NCBI GenBank assembly: GCA_964036045.1
Contig: OZ038381.1
Coordinates: forward strand, 161,638,283 to 161,702,282
DNA: 64,000 bases
Origin: Eutreptiella sp. 'Long Island Sound 2002'
Lineage: Eukaryota; Euglenozoa; Euglenophyceae; Eutreptiales; Eutreptiaceae
Direction: 5' to 3'
In this document: positions 10,430 to 20,916 of the stretch, one piece after another
Layout of the letters: every line of letters starts with the position of its first letter
Position numbering within the stretch: the stretch's first letter is position 1
Translations under genes and position numbers: made by a program
Notes under the pieces: model-generated
Told to the model about the DNA's origin: nothing
The model's input: only the letters and a program-made list of their open reading frames with translations
The model's database searches: none

Positions 10430-12901
10430 TCAATCCTGCACGTGGGCCTCGTTCTTCGCATTGAGCTTCAACTCCACCGTGATGTACTTCACGATCTCGT
10501 CCAGGCTCATGCGGGCGAAGATGACCTGCATCCTCAGCGGCTCCCCGCGCCTCCACTCCACGTTGTTGAGGCGCAGCAACCTTTGCCCCATGGAGTCTCC
10601 AAACACCTCCACGTACACGGCGTTCTTCAGTCCCAACATCCGGTTGGGCTCGCCCAGGTTCATCCTGAAGAACTCCATGATACCCGCATGGGTATCCTCC
10701 GCCGCCATGATCCTCACCGCCACGCGCTTCTTCGCTCTCTTCTTCTCCTCGTCCTCCACTCTCCTCTTCCAGTTGCCGGGGAGGACGTCCTTCAGCAAGT
10801 GGCGATTCTCGCTGGCCTCGTTCCAGTCCTCCACCAGCTTGAGGCATCTGCGGTACTTCCGCAGATACCGGTTCCACTCCCGGACCCGCAACTCACCGCG
10901 GTCCAGCTGCAGCGGGATGGACCACAAGTCCTCCAGCTTCTGGTTCGGAGCGTCCACCCGCTCCTCATCCTCCAACCACTGGAGGCAGGCCTGCTCCGTA
11001 CAGATCAGTCCTTCCCGGATCTGATCCCGCAGCTCCTCCTTCAGGTCCTGCGCCAGCCGGTGTGGGAATGTCCGGCATACCCACTTGTCCCGCGGCGCTC
11101 CCCGCATCTCCCCGACGACCTCCTCGGCAAAGTCCTCCCAATCCAGGATGAAGTCATCCAGGTTGGAGGGGTTGCCATAGTAGTAGGGGATTTTGATTCC
11201 CCTGAGGTCGTCAATCCTGATGGCGTCTCCGACGTCCCCAGCCACCACTCCACCGAGACGGATACCACCTGTGGCCGGGGGGTGTGAGTACACTCCCCGT
11301 ACATCCCTCTCCTCCATGAAGTGCGGTCCAGTTGGGCCTGAACCCATGGGGTTTGGAATGCGGGAAGGACTTGCTGTGTCGGCCGTCCATATCCCCGTAT
11401 TGGGGTCCTTCGCCCACAGGTTTCCGCCTGGATGACCTCGACCATGTCCTTCGGCGCTTCCCATGGTTCGCCCCTGCATGGTCTGGCTCTGGATCTCCTC
11501 TTCCGCATAAACTGCATAGGCAGTCGTAGTGGGCGGTGTATCCTGGGTGGCATGGGACATCTGTACCGTCAGGCTCCTCGGGTCCGTGGTTGCGTGCCCT
11601 TCCCGCATGGACCCAGCCGGCGCTGTTTGTTCCCCGAGCATTGTGGATTCGCTGAACATGGGAACAAAAGGCAGCGCACCCGGGTCAACACGCGGAGGCG
11701 CGTATGGTGCCTCTGCAGGGCCGCCCATGGGATTCTCCATGGCGTTCCTGAGGGTCTTAACCCGCTCCGCCAGCTCTACCGCGGCCGGCTTTGCCGGGAG
11801 CTCCGGACCCGAGGCGAGGGGCTTTAGCTCCTCTAGCCTTTTCAGGCGTCCCGACATGTCCTTCACCAGGTGGAGGAGGCTGTCCACCACTCGCTGCTGC
11901 TTCTCCAGGGCCAGCTCCAGATTCTCCCGGTACCGGTCCCGTTCCGCTCGCAGCTCCTCCATGTCCTTCTCCGCGGCCGACTGGTCATCCAGGATCCCGG
12001 CGACGTCCTCCTCTAGACCGTCCTTCGCGTTGTCCAGGCGGTTGAGACGATGCACGATGGCGTCCATCCCCATCTTTGGGTACTTGCCCATGAGGAAGGA
12101 CACGTGCTCGCAGTGGCACACAGCGTGCCTTCCGCCTGATCGAGCGCATCCCGCGGTTCCCGGCGCCTCAGACTCATCGCCCATGGGCGTATCGCCTATG
12201 GCGTCCGTCTCTGGTCCCGTGTGCCGGGGCACAGGTGCCGTCCGGGCCCTGGCTGGCCTCTCCAAGCCCTCGGCGTCGTGCTTCAGGGCGGGCTTGGGGG
12301 CCGTATGCGCCCTGGCGATCGGTCTGGCCGTCTCCTCCGACTCCGAGGGTTGCTCATAGGCTGTCCGATAGCCCTCGGAGTGCCCCTCGGACTCCAACAG
12401 CCTGACCGGGCTAGGGTCCGTATCCATAGCCCCGGCGTCCCTTGCCGCGGACTTGGGTGACCCGCGCTTCCGGTAGCGCCGGGCCCGTCCTCCACTGCTG
12501 CCTGAATGGCAGGCCTCCTCAGAGTCCTCCGTGGCGGAGCGGAGGTTGCATGCCTTTTGGCAGCGACGCTCGCACATGGAGACCAGGTCCTCCATGTCAA
12601 GTCCTCCTCTTCCCGAATGTCGTACTTCTCTTCGCGCTTCAACTTCCGGAGTTCGCCATGCTCTTGAACGTCTCGGCTCTTCTATGGCTCCAATCTCCGG
12701 CGTGGTCTCCACCGAGTCCACAATACGCACCCGGGGCGTACTTGGGCAGGGCTCATAAGGGCCCAAGTCCCCGGGTCGGCGGTAGGTAGGGGCAGCAGGT
12801 AAGCCTCTGCTACCATAAAGAAGGTTCCTACCAGGACCGGCCCCCGCTGTGCCCCTTCCGCCTGTAACCCCTGCTGACTTGCTCCAGATCAACGATTGCA
12901 T
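10430..12901 (-). pseudogene. Chromovirus Gag
   Basis: An 823-codon frame ending at TGA 10430-10432. From the 5' side: a charged, low-complexity N-terminus, a predicted coiled coil (heptad-rich stretch with NRLDNAKDGLEEDVAG and many Glu/Arg, about residues 280-370), and a capsid-like retrotransposon Gag region in the last 250 residues (IPYYYGNPSNLDDFILDWEDF onwards). The most upstream ATG, 12899-12901, lies inside the 5' LTR and the frame stays open across the primer binding site; a more usual start would be the Met near 12595. Gag packages element RNA in virus-like particles. A second TGA at 10403 follows nine codons after the first; both fit CGA to TGA change. Confidence 0.85.
12803..12815 (-). 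promoter_or_regulatory. Primer binding site (initiator tRNA-Met-like)
   Basis: On the minus strand TGGTAGCAGAGGC begins two bases after the 5' LTR. It matches the common plant and fungal site TGGTATCAGAGC, complementary to the 3' end of initiator tRNA-Met, with one mismatch in the first eleven bases. It confirms the element's orientation. Confidence 0.88.
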
Positions 12902-15159
12902 TTATCAAAATCCAGGGTTCCAAATCCAAAAATATAGAAAGTACTATCCTCCTTCAACCCTGAACAGCAACCAGAACCCACAAATACAGCAATAATCCAA
13001 TCCACACTGCGGGCTTCCGTTCAGCACACCGGTCGTCCCACGGTGGCGGGCATGTACAAGAATTGCACCAAAGAGGAAAGCCCTGAAATTGGCATATGAA
13101 CACAAATAAAGCAAAGTTGGGGAAAGAGATAAACCTACACATTCACAGCCATAAACCCCTCATTCCCTGGACTCAAGACCTTTCCTTGACTCACCAACAT
13201 ATTGCCCTGAACCAGGTCAAATGAGATGGCTGAATGGCATGTGTCACAAGTCAATACACAAACCCCAAAAATGTGTTCACTCCCAAGCCTCTAAATCCTA
13301 GCCCAATAGGGGAGGTGGCGTGTCATGGCCTAGAGTGGCACTCAGGACCATGCCCTACCCTGACATAACCTTGGTTGGACTTGGAGTAGATTGGGCTTGG
13401 AGAACTGCCCCATGAAGATGACCTCACAACATGGCAAAATCAGGCAAATCACACCATTATGCCCAAAAGTCAAATATTTTCTCAAAAATGCATACGGCAA
13501 ATATCCAAATGCTCCATGCATGTGTCAAACCGAAAGGTAATATACAAGGGTGATATAGACCAAAGGTCCATGCCCAAGAATATCCCATCATTGGCTCCGA
13601 AACCTCTCCGGTTATGTACATGGCATGCTTCACAAGTCAGCTCATGAGTTTGAGACCTAATTTTGTGAGGCCTCGTGTGCCAAGCCAGAGTGACCACGTG
13701 ATCCGGCATATGGTGAGGTGCAACACCGAAGCATATGCCAACATATAAGCAACATACCATAGTTCAGGAATCTCTAGGCACTTTACTGTTAGCCGACCAG
13801 TTGAGCACATAAAACACAAAAATGAGCATAAAATGAGGTCAACAACATGCAAATATGTCCAAATACAAAGTTGTCATGATAGTATATATCTATGCTCACC
13901 CATGATATCCGCTCATGGTTCAATACACAAATGATTGGAACCATTTGCGAACAATTCCCCCACTTGGATCCCCAATCGGGCGCATGGAGATACCTTCGCC
14001 ACCCATATCCACATGCCCCATGAAAATGGGAGTGCGCTCATGGATCTCTTTGCCAAACATACCATGAGCAATACATACGCGGTAGACTTAGTCTAGCGCT
14101 TTGAATTCCACAATTGGGACATGGGCAAAGCCCTTGTCACGTGTGGCTCCCCATCTCTTCGGCCACACAAAGATATATAACATGGGCTTGAGCATATCGA
14201 AGCACATACCATGCATATAACATATACCCTCAAAAGTGGCTCCCACCATGGTATGCCATGCCCCTCCATGGACATAGCTTCACGTTAAAAATACGTGGGA
14301 ACCCAAGGAAAGTATCTATGCAACCCCCACACTCATGCGGTACACTCGAAAGTCGCAATAAAATATTCGGTTGCACGGTCCAAGAGTTATATATCACTTT
14401 CTACCCTCTTGACCATTATCCCTCGCTATACCGGGCATGTGTACACACCAAAGGCGTTTGATGCTTCCTAAAATAAGTTGAGACTAAGGCGCTTGCAACC
14501 CAACCTTCATTATTCTCTTTCCTCACACTCACGCGTAGATATGGCCCTTCAAAGTGGTCCCACGATTCACTTTTGTTTCCCTTATATCTCCAAGTCAAAT
14601 GGGTGGCAAGTATAAGGGAAACCTGATTCGGGCATAGGGAAAAGAGTATGACCACTCGAAGAAGACCAAATCAAGTGCGGCGATGTCGAAGTCGAAAATC
14701 CGATTTCGACATCGCGAAAAATTCAGATTAAAATTTCGAGTGCTTGTTTAGAAAATTGCGGAAGCAACGAACCCTTTACAGATGAAATCTGACCCTTCAT
14801 CGGAGTTTCCGCCAAAATATCTGGAAATAACAGTTAACCAATCGGTTACCGCAAAATCGCGAGCCAACTGACAGTCGCCGATACATTAACCATCAGAACG
14901 AAAGGCGGAAAAGTTACGGAGACATTATGATAAAAAAACCCTGTTGATTCCTGATATTCTGATATATAAATCTCCGCTGGCGGCGCCTCGGTACTGAATA
15001 TGGCCGCTCATAGCCGGAATGGCCAAACCTATCACACTATCACATCGGGTTAGGTCAGGTGGATGGGAGAGTATGATATCAGCCAATGGCGGCTTGCCGG
15101 CACATAGATACACACCCCAAGTGACCCCAAGATGGCCACGGGGGTCCGAACCGGCTTCA
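12817..15159 (-). repeat. 5' LTR of the chromovirus (right copy)
   Basis: 2,343 bp, no length difference from the left LTR and about 43 substitutions by eye. On the element strand it begins TGAAGCC directly at the target duplication. The only TATA-like sequence I favour, at 14961-14970, is about 190 bp from the LTR start, which would imply a short U3 and more than 2 kb of R-U5 leader. The internal 11-bp inverted repeat lies at 14680-14715. Confidence 0.95.
14961..14970 (-). promoter_or_regulatory. Candidate TATA box of the 5' LTR
   Basis: TTTATATATC on the minus strand, 190-200 bp inside the 5' LTR and also present in the left LTR. The position is plausible for a U3 promoter. No start site can be seen, so this is a suggestion only. 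Confidence 0.35.
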
Positions 15160-15164
15160 CAGGT
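15160..15164. repeat. Target site duplication, right copy (CAGGT)
   Basis: Matches 1976-1980. Removing the element plus one copy joins the LINE-A frame at 15165 to 1980-1976 in phase. Confidence 0.85.
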
Positions 15165-15402
15165 CGGGCAAGCGTGATGGTCGCGGGTTTTTAGGAGTGG
15201 GGCGGGGGCGGAGGGGTTCAGAGGATGGAGGGGGGGTGCTGAAACGATGCGCGCTGGGTTGAGGGACGCCGAGGCGTTGAAGCAGTTCGCTAAGCTTGCC
15301 CGCTGCCGTCTTGAGTCTCGGCGTCGGGCTCGGCGTCCAGAGCACACTGCACGTTGCGAAGGATGACCGCCACTCGCCGGTCCCGAGGGACTTCGGCCCC
15401 AT
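15165..15402 (-). pseudogene. LINE-A ORF2, N-terminal segment
   Basis: An ATG at 15400-15402 opens a frame that runs to the chromovirus target site and, across the empty site, stays in phase with the endonuclease frame at 1975 (codon first bases shift from 0 to 1 modulo 3, as the 13,184-bp offset requires). It overlaps the last 113 bases of ORF1 in the +1 frame. The segment is Pro/Arg-rich and has no known domain. In the present DNA the LTR adds a TGA directly after the target duplication. The overlap suggests reinitiation or frameshifting between ORF1 and ORF2. Confidence 0.75.
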
Positions 15403-17998
15403 CCACCAAATCGCTCATGCGGTAGGGCACCTGATGCTGCCATTGTTCTCGAAGTTCTCCCGTGACTTGGAGGGCTGAGTATCGTGGTACCCGCACACTC
15501 ACCACCGGGCCATTTCCCTTACGGAACTCCATGGTGGTAGCCCCCACGAGTGAAATCGAGGTGATAGTGTTGCCTAGGTCATCGATGTCCTTATGCCATC
15601 CTATGCCCACCACAGGTTCATAGTCGTTCACGCTGACTTGGTTCGGCTGTACCGCTAGCAGGGGGATGTCCTCCAAGTCTTTAGCGTGCATGAGGTTGTC
15701 GATGAGATTCATGAGCTCCGTGGGGAGCTCCTCCGCTCGTTCGAGGGTGTGGGAGGCATCCACGTACTTCCATCCGTAGTGCAGCTTGCCTCTTCGGGTC
15801 TCTCTCTCCCATTCCTGCTTCTCGAGGTAGGCCATTAGGGTGGTCTCCATAGTCATGTCGATGACGTCCTCGATAATGCGTAAGCCCGGGAGGTCTTCCT
15901 CCGTGAGGTCCTCCGGTTGTCGATCTTCTTGTCGCGGCGGGCGGCGAGGCGGGCGTAGGAGTGGTTGATGCTCCTTGTAGTTGGCGATGTAGTCCTTGAG
16001 GAAGGCCCCCGCGCCGACGTTCAGGCCCGCTCGCACTCGTGCTTCCGGCGGGCGATCCTCCTCAGCCACCGAGGGGTCGAGTTGTAGGAGTGTGTCAACC
16101 TGTAGATAAGGTTGGGACGGGTGAAAGGAAATGGGGCCCATAGCAAAACCCGTGGCAATTTGAGCGGATTGGAGCTTCTCATAGGTGACGGAGTAGAAGC
16201 TTATAGGAGGATTTTCGGATCTCGAGTGGAATTCAAACCGCGTGAATGGGCCTAGGAGACCCGCCGCACATTGAATGTCAAAAAGTGAGGTCGTGTTGGG
16301 CGCTTGGACATCCACTTCGTTTGGCTCTCCCTGACTAGGCATCGGCGGCGGAATAGAGACCATGGTCGGCGGAGATTTAGGGTGAGCATCCTGCTTGCCT
16401 CCTTTTCCAAATGCATTGAAGGTGATCAACGCTCCGTCCTTTGAGGTACACATTACCATCGCTCCATTATTGTGGAGGATAGAGGCAAAGGTAGAGAGAG
16501 GCGAGCGCCCTTCGTCACTTGGGGTATTGCTAAGGTCCAATCGGACTATCACGCTATCCCGGCTCTTGATTGACGTGCCCATGACACGGGTGCGCCCTCG
16601 TCCCCCAATCATGTGGCCCATGAGGGTGTTCATGACCTCGGTAGGTGTAAATTCTCCCTTGTGGCGGTTTCTCTCGTTGCGTGACGGGTTCACAAAAAAA
16701 GAGTGTTGGTCAACCATTTTTGCCACTTCAATCACATAGAATCGCCCTCGTAAGAAATCTCCATGCTCCAAAGCCACGGACATAAGTTCGTTTGCAAGAG
16801 CCGGAGCCATGGTATATTCGTACCAGTAATAATTTGGGTGTGGTGCACGAAGGGCTTCTCCGTTCTCAAAATAATATTTGCAATTGGTAGTAGTCGCCGC
16901 GCCCTCAAAGTCCGGTGCAAGCGTATTGTTCAACCATTTGTAGAAGTCCCGCACGTTGCCTAGCTCCGCTTTCTTTCGGGTGTTGGTGTCTTCTTGGTCA
17001 CTCGGGAGCTCTCGTTGATCAATGATCTCTCGTAGCACGTCAAATCGAAGTAGGACATGCGCTTGCTCTATATCCAAGTTGGTACTTTGATGTACGAAGC
17101 GACGTAGGCTCGAGGAGTGGTCAACCGTGACGCTCGGGTGCTTAGACGGAGCATACCATGATTGGGAATGAAGTCGGTAGGCGATGTATGGCACGGCGAG
17201 AGCATTCCCCAAAATGAATTGGGCGTTCTCAACGTTTTGGTTGCCGGGGATCCACCATTGCTTTGCATCATTGAAGCCTAAGCGTTGCGTAATAAAGGGG
17301 CGTAAGGGAGTGAGAAGCAAACGGGGGTCAACCAACAAGCAATTTTCTGCATTGCAATTTTTAATGGGCGCCGGTAACATGAACCATCCGTCGAACTCTT
17401 CGTTGCGGGAGCGGGCAAGTTGAAGGGCGTGTCCTATAGACGCCGCCCAATCCGTCACGGTCTCTACGGTGGTTCCCAAGTCGTGATCCACGTAGTTGTA
17501 CGGCACCGGGCACACTAGGAGGGTCTTGTGGATGTGCAAGATATCATAGACGTGCGCCAAGTCTTCGTGTGCACAATTTGAGTAGAAGCCCGAGCTTTTC
17601 AGGATAGTGGTGTTGAGTTTAGTGAAGGAGTTCTTTTTGTCGGAGACGTTGGACTCATGGTTCCATTGGCAAGTGTCCCATAATTTTCGCAACGTGGCAC
17701 ACGCGTGCATTCGCTTTTTGGCATCATACGCCATGGTGCCTTGCACTTTGATGCTTCCTGTTCGAGATATGAGGAGTTCGGCGTTGCTCTCAACGGAAGC
17801 CCATCGTTGTAGGGCCGTAGGCGCTGCTTGGTCAATATGTGAGTATTGTCCAAAGGTGAGCGGAGAACCGCTAGGCAAGCGTGGATGAAGTTTTTTATTT
17901 TTTGGCAAAGTGGGATGTTTGGAGTCGTCAATATCCATAGAATTTTGCGTTTGAGAAGCATTGGACCAACCAAGGAGCGTATATGGGCTTGGGAACAT
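15290..17998 (-). CDS. LINE-A ORF1 with C-terminal AlkB-like 2-oxoglutarate/Fe(II) dioxygenase domain
   Basis: A 902-codon intact frame from ATG 17996-17998 to TAG 15290-15292; the frame is open about 54 codons further upstream but without ATG. The last 200 residues read as an AlkB fold: LRIIEDVIDM and HYGWKYVDAS, then QVSVNDYEPVVGIGWHKD with the metal pair H802 and D804, SISLVGATTMEFRKG, the third metal ligand H855 in WQHQVPYR, and R875 and R881 in RRVAVILR, which bind 2-oxoglutarate. AlkB enzymes remove methyl groups from nucleic acids; a role in protecting or processing element RNA is inference. The first 700 residues match no family I know and show no CCHC knuckle. Its 3' end overlaps ORF2 of the same LINE. 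It could instead be a host gene next to the LINE, but the overlap with the ORF2 frame argues against this. Confidence 0.8.
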   Translation of the reverse strand: MFPSPYTLLGWSNASQTQNSMDIDDSKHPTLPKNKKLHPRLPSGSPLTFGQYSHIDQAAPTALQRWASVESNAELLISRTGSIKVQGTMAYDAKKRMHACATLRKLWDTCQWNHESNVSDKKNSFTKLNTTILKSSGFYSNCAHEDLAHVYDILHIHKTLLVCPVPYNYVDHDLGTTVETVTDWAASIGHALQLARSRNEEFDGWFMLPAPIKNCNAENCLLVDPRLLLTPLRPFITQRLGFNDAKQWWIPGNQNVENAQFILGNALAVPYIAYRLHSQSWYAPSKHPSVTVDHSSSLRRFVHQSTNLDIEQAHVLLRFDVLREIIDQRELPSDQEDTNTRKKAELGNVRDFYKWLNNTLAPDFEGAATTTNCKYYFENGEALRAPHPNYYWYEYTMAPALANELMSVALEHGDFLRGRFYVIEVAKMVDQHSFFVNPSRNERNRHKGEFTPTEVMNTLMGHMIGGRGRTRVMGTSIKSRDSVIVRLDLSNTPSDEGRSPLSTFASILHNNGAMVMCTSKDGALITFNAFGKGGKQDAHPKSPPTMVSIPPPMPSQGEPNEVDVQAPNTTSLFDIQCAAGLLGPFTRFEFHSRSENPPISFYSVTYEKLQSAQIATGFAMGPISFHPSQPYLQVDTLLQLDPSVAEEDRPPEARVRAGLNVGAGAFLKDYIANYKEHQPLLRPPRRPPRQEDRQPEDLTEEDLPGLRIIEDVIDMTMETTLMAYLEKQEWERETRRGKLHYGWKYVDASHTLERAEELPTELMNLIDNLMHAKDLEDIPLLAVQPNQVSVNDYEPVVGIGWHKDIDDLGNTITSISLVGATTMEFRKGNGPVVSVRVPRYSALQVTGELREQWQHQVPYRMSDLVDGAEVPRDRRVAVILRNVQCALDAEPDAETQDGSGQA

Positions 17999-18170
17999 GG
18001 TAGCGTGAAAATAGGCGCGTTCACGTCGGAATTGCGAAATGGGACTAGAGGTTAGCAAAGACGAGAAATGTCGGCGACGGCGGTGAAATAGCGTCGGTGG
18101 CACGACCAATGCCAACCAAGGTAGATGCTCAAATTTCGGTGAAATGCGCCCAAATGCCACTAGTCCTGGA

Positions 18171-18989
18171 CGGCTTATTTTTTGACTAGTGGTGCGACAT
18201 TGTCCATCTGAAGGGGCAATCGAAAAAAAATAGACACTCAGAAAGGGATATATATATATATATGGAGATCATATATGTACTATCCGGGGAAGACAAGTGA
18301 TATGCCCCGGATGTAGAGGCAAGCAAAGAGGAAGAAAACGCCAACTCAACATACTTCTACACGTACTTGGACGTCAAGTACGTGAGATTGCCCATTTTTT
18401 GGAAAACACTCAAAATGAATAACCCTTTGGGCCTATTAAGTTGGGATCCCTTGGCCTCATCCTATGACTATGGGGGGCAAAACCTCATACACAGTGCCTA
18501 TGAGGCACGTTAGTTCGTCCTTGGGCGCTTGAACGCTCGTAACCCTTGTTGTTTCACTTGGGGGCTCAAAGCGCCTTCGGCCGCCCAGATTTTCTGAGAA
18601 AAATCTGGGACACAATGCGTTTTATCAAGGAAAAAATTGCGGATCACTCGAAGAGTGTTTCAGTCTTAACTTCCGAAAAAATCGTATTATAGAATCTTCT
18701 ATCGCAGTCCACGGAACGGACGACGACAGGCGGCGCGACTGCGGCGTCTTCACAACATTCAGTAGTTAAATAAGAAGTCGGGATGTTTACCGATTTCACG
18801 GAAAATTTGATAATGACAATGAAATTATGATAGATCCGCATCGATTTGACAGATCGGGAAGGTTAGGGATCAGGATCGGTCTCGTTCCGGTTCCCACAGA
18901 ACAGGCAATAACATGCTCCCACTGACGGACCCGCTCACGGACGGCGTGACGAAATGACGGTAAAGGGCACATGGCTCCGGGCCTCCGGG
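18171..18989. other. Non-coding flank of LINE-A
   Basis: AT-rich sequence with a (TA)n microsatellite near 18247-18262. It may include the LINE-A 5' untranslated region. No protein frame, RNA gene or clear element end is visible. Confidence 0.5.
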
Positions 18990-19020
18990 CCCTAACCCTA
19001 ACCCTAGCCCTAACCCTAGC
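18990..19020. repeat. Interstitial telomere-like tract
   Basis: Five successive units of CCCTAA or CCCTAG type. Sequence continues normally on both sides, so this is not a chromosome end. It indicates a TTAGGG-type telomere in this organism or an unrelated satellite. Confidence 0.6.
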
Positions 19021-20640
19021 ATGGGGTTCTGGGTACCGCTTCACTGTCAGCCATTCGCCTTTGGCTCATAGCTTAGGGAGGGAGTGTAATAGACTCGGCC
19101 AGATCGGCTAAATAACTGTCATGATTGCGAATAATTCCGAATCCGAAACCTCAGAGCGATCATCGCAATCGCGATCGCAAATCGCCCCAGACTGCCCCAT
19201 GGACCGGAGAACGTCATACGCTTTTCCCAATACATGAATCAAATCTCCTTTTCTTTATTTTACATTATATGTGGGAGATATAATCATAGGAAAATTTTGG
19301 TTCATGAGTTGACTTTAAGAAATCATACCTCGAATTCTTTGTTAGCAGATTCGTTTTTGAGGTATGGGTTCGAATTGCATCGGTCTCAGTGAATTTTCGA
19401 ATCCCACGGATGTTAACGCATACACATGATTTCATGAGATCATTGACGTTAGAGTAGACAAGCGTTCATAATTTTGTCATGGGTGCATGCCAAAATATAT
19501 GAGTGTTGTATCGTCTCATGAGTGTTGGCTTACCATCGCAACTTTCCTTTAGGGCAATAGTCGTTGTACATAATGCATGGTGCATTACCACCTTATGGCT
19601 TATCTTCAATGAAGGTTTGTATGACATATGGCTTTGCATACATGTCTTTGTTTGGATGTCTTGTGTCATCTATTTTGTAGTTTCATGATGCAAGAGTATA
19701 GGTTGATATAGGTGTAATATCATTCGCATTTTGCCCATTCGTTGTGTATGTTTCCTTTCTCAGGACGTTTCTCCATTCTCAAATTGTATGATACAAGGGG
19801 CCGCCCAAGCAAGAGCCGTCTAAAGAGCCGCTTAACATACGCCGCCGAAACAAGCAAGCCGAACAAGACGGGACCGGAGTACCACAAGTGGCACCCCACT
19901 CCATAGTAGTCTTTTGTTGTTTTGTGTCTTCTTTGGGATTGGTTCTATCGTCTTGATTTTATTGTTGTCATAAATTTTGGCCTCTCATCAATTTCTTGAT
20001 ATTTTCATTTTTACAAACAAAACCTTGTAAAATATTGCCCAAGGTTTTTTCAATAGTTAAATCTTTAACTCTGCAAGTTTCATTTTTTTGAAGAATGAAA
20101 ATGAAATACAAATTTCACAAATGAGTGCAAGGGCAAGCTCATTTCAGTTTGCAACGTTGAGACAGTGTACACCGTCAAGCTCCAAAAATCATGTTGATTG
20201 TGCGGAGCACCACCGTAAAAGGTAGCAAAGATACGATCAGTGTTCAGCATCAACAGTGTTCAGGGAAAATGTTGTGGAGGTCGAACACCAGTTTTGGTAC
20301 ACTAACCGTGCACCCAAACTTTTCTCGGTCAAGGCATGGTAAGTCCAATGATATTCACCTGTGTTTAGAAAACGGTTGTACATTTTAGAGATGAGGGTCG
20401 TGTATTGAACCGCATAAATGTAGATGTGCAAGTTGTAATTTTTTGGGCGATGGGACATCGTTCGTGGTGATGGCCGTCACTTGCTAGAATCCCTAAGCTG
20501 GTTCAGCCTCGTATGTGCTTTCTTCGGTACGAGGATTGATCTATCCTTGGCAATACGTCTTTTGAAACTGTTGCATGGGTACGCTTAGTTTTGCTAGGAA
20601 GCGAACAGATAGTGTAGTGATTCTTGTTGATTATGCAAAT
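19021..20640. other. AT-rich intergenic DNA
   Basis: About 1.6 kb without a convincing frame on either strand, no structured RNA and no clear repeat ends. Short open frames of about 65 codons show no conserved motif. Confidence 0.5.
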
Positions 20641-20645
20641 CTGGC

Positions 20646-20916
20646 TGTATTCAGGACCACCTTTGAGTTCTCCATTCCAGATCAACTAGTTCTGCACCAG
20701 GCACAAACAGCACCACAATCAGGACCTGAATAATCCACAGACTAACAGAGTTTTGAAATTGTTCATCCGCCTGTCATTTTGCAATACCCTGCGATAATAC
20801 ACAGAACTTTTCATGTACGGAAAAATCCCTTTTTTCTGCACGCACGCAACGCATCCTAAACTACGGGACTCGCGATCTGGCCACCGGCAGCCCCCTGCTG
20901 GGCATAACCCGTCACA
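20646..20916 (-). repeat. LTR-like direct repeat, left copy (probable 3' LTR)
   Basis: 271 bp, nearly identical to 23690-23960. On the minus strand it begins TGTGACGGG and ends CTGAATACA, with matching TGT...ACA ends. Just before it on the minus strand is GGCTTGGCAGGGGG, which fits a polypurine tract. The five outer bases CTGGC resemble CCGGC next to the other copy, a target duplication with one change. Confidence 0.6.

Larger units (their letters stand above)
1981..15159 (-). mobile_element. Full-length Ty3/gypsy chromovirus inserted in LINE-A
   Basis: A 13,179-bp LTR retrotransposon in reverse orientation. It has two 2,343-bp LTRs, a tRNA-Met-like primer site, a purine tract, and the order Gag, zinc knuckle, protease, methyltransferase-like domain, reverse transcriptase, RNase H, integrase, chromodomain. 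It is bounded by CAGGT target duplications. The LTRs differ at about 43 positions by eye (about 1.8 percent) with no indel, so insertion was fairly recent. The coding region is dead as written: TGA at 10430 and 10403, TAG at 9785, 9723 and 4882, and one +1 frameshift near 7500. The chromodomain after the integrase places it among the chromoviruses, which target chromatin through that domain. Confidence 0.95.
15165..18170 (-). mobile_element. LINE-A, right part (ORF1 and start of ORF2)
   Basis: Upstream half of the non-LTR retrotransposon whose downstream half is 1-1975. The two halves are separated only by the chromovirus. The 5' boundary is not visible; no promoter or target duplication was found beyond 18,170. 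Confidence 0.75.

Noticed and set aside
9773-11287. 504-codon plus-strand open frame
   Set aside because: It is antisense to the chromovirus Gag and zinc-knuckle region; GC-rich third positions keep the opposite strand open.
11529-12359. 276-codon plus-strand frame
   Set aside because: Antisense to the Gag N-terminus; composition is the mirror of the coding strand.
15290-17998. AlkB frame as an independent host gene
   Set aside because: Not fully excluded, but its overlap with the LINE-A ORF2 frame and the lack of any spacer make LINE ORF1 the better reading.
18990-19020. Chromosome end
   Set aside because: Only about 31 bp of telomere-like repeat with ordinary sequence on both sides.
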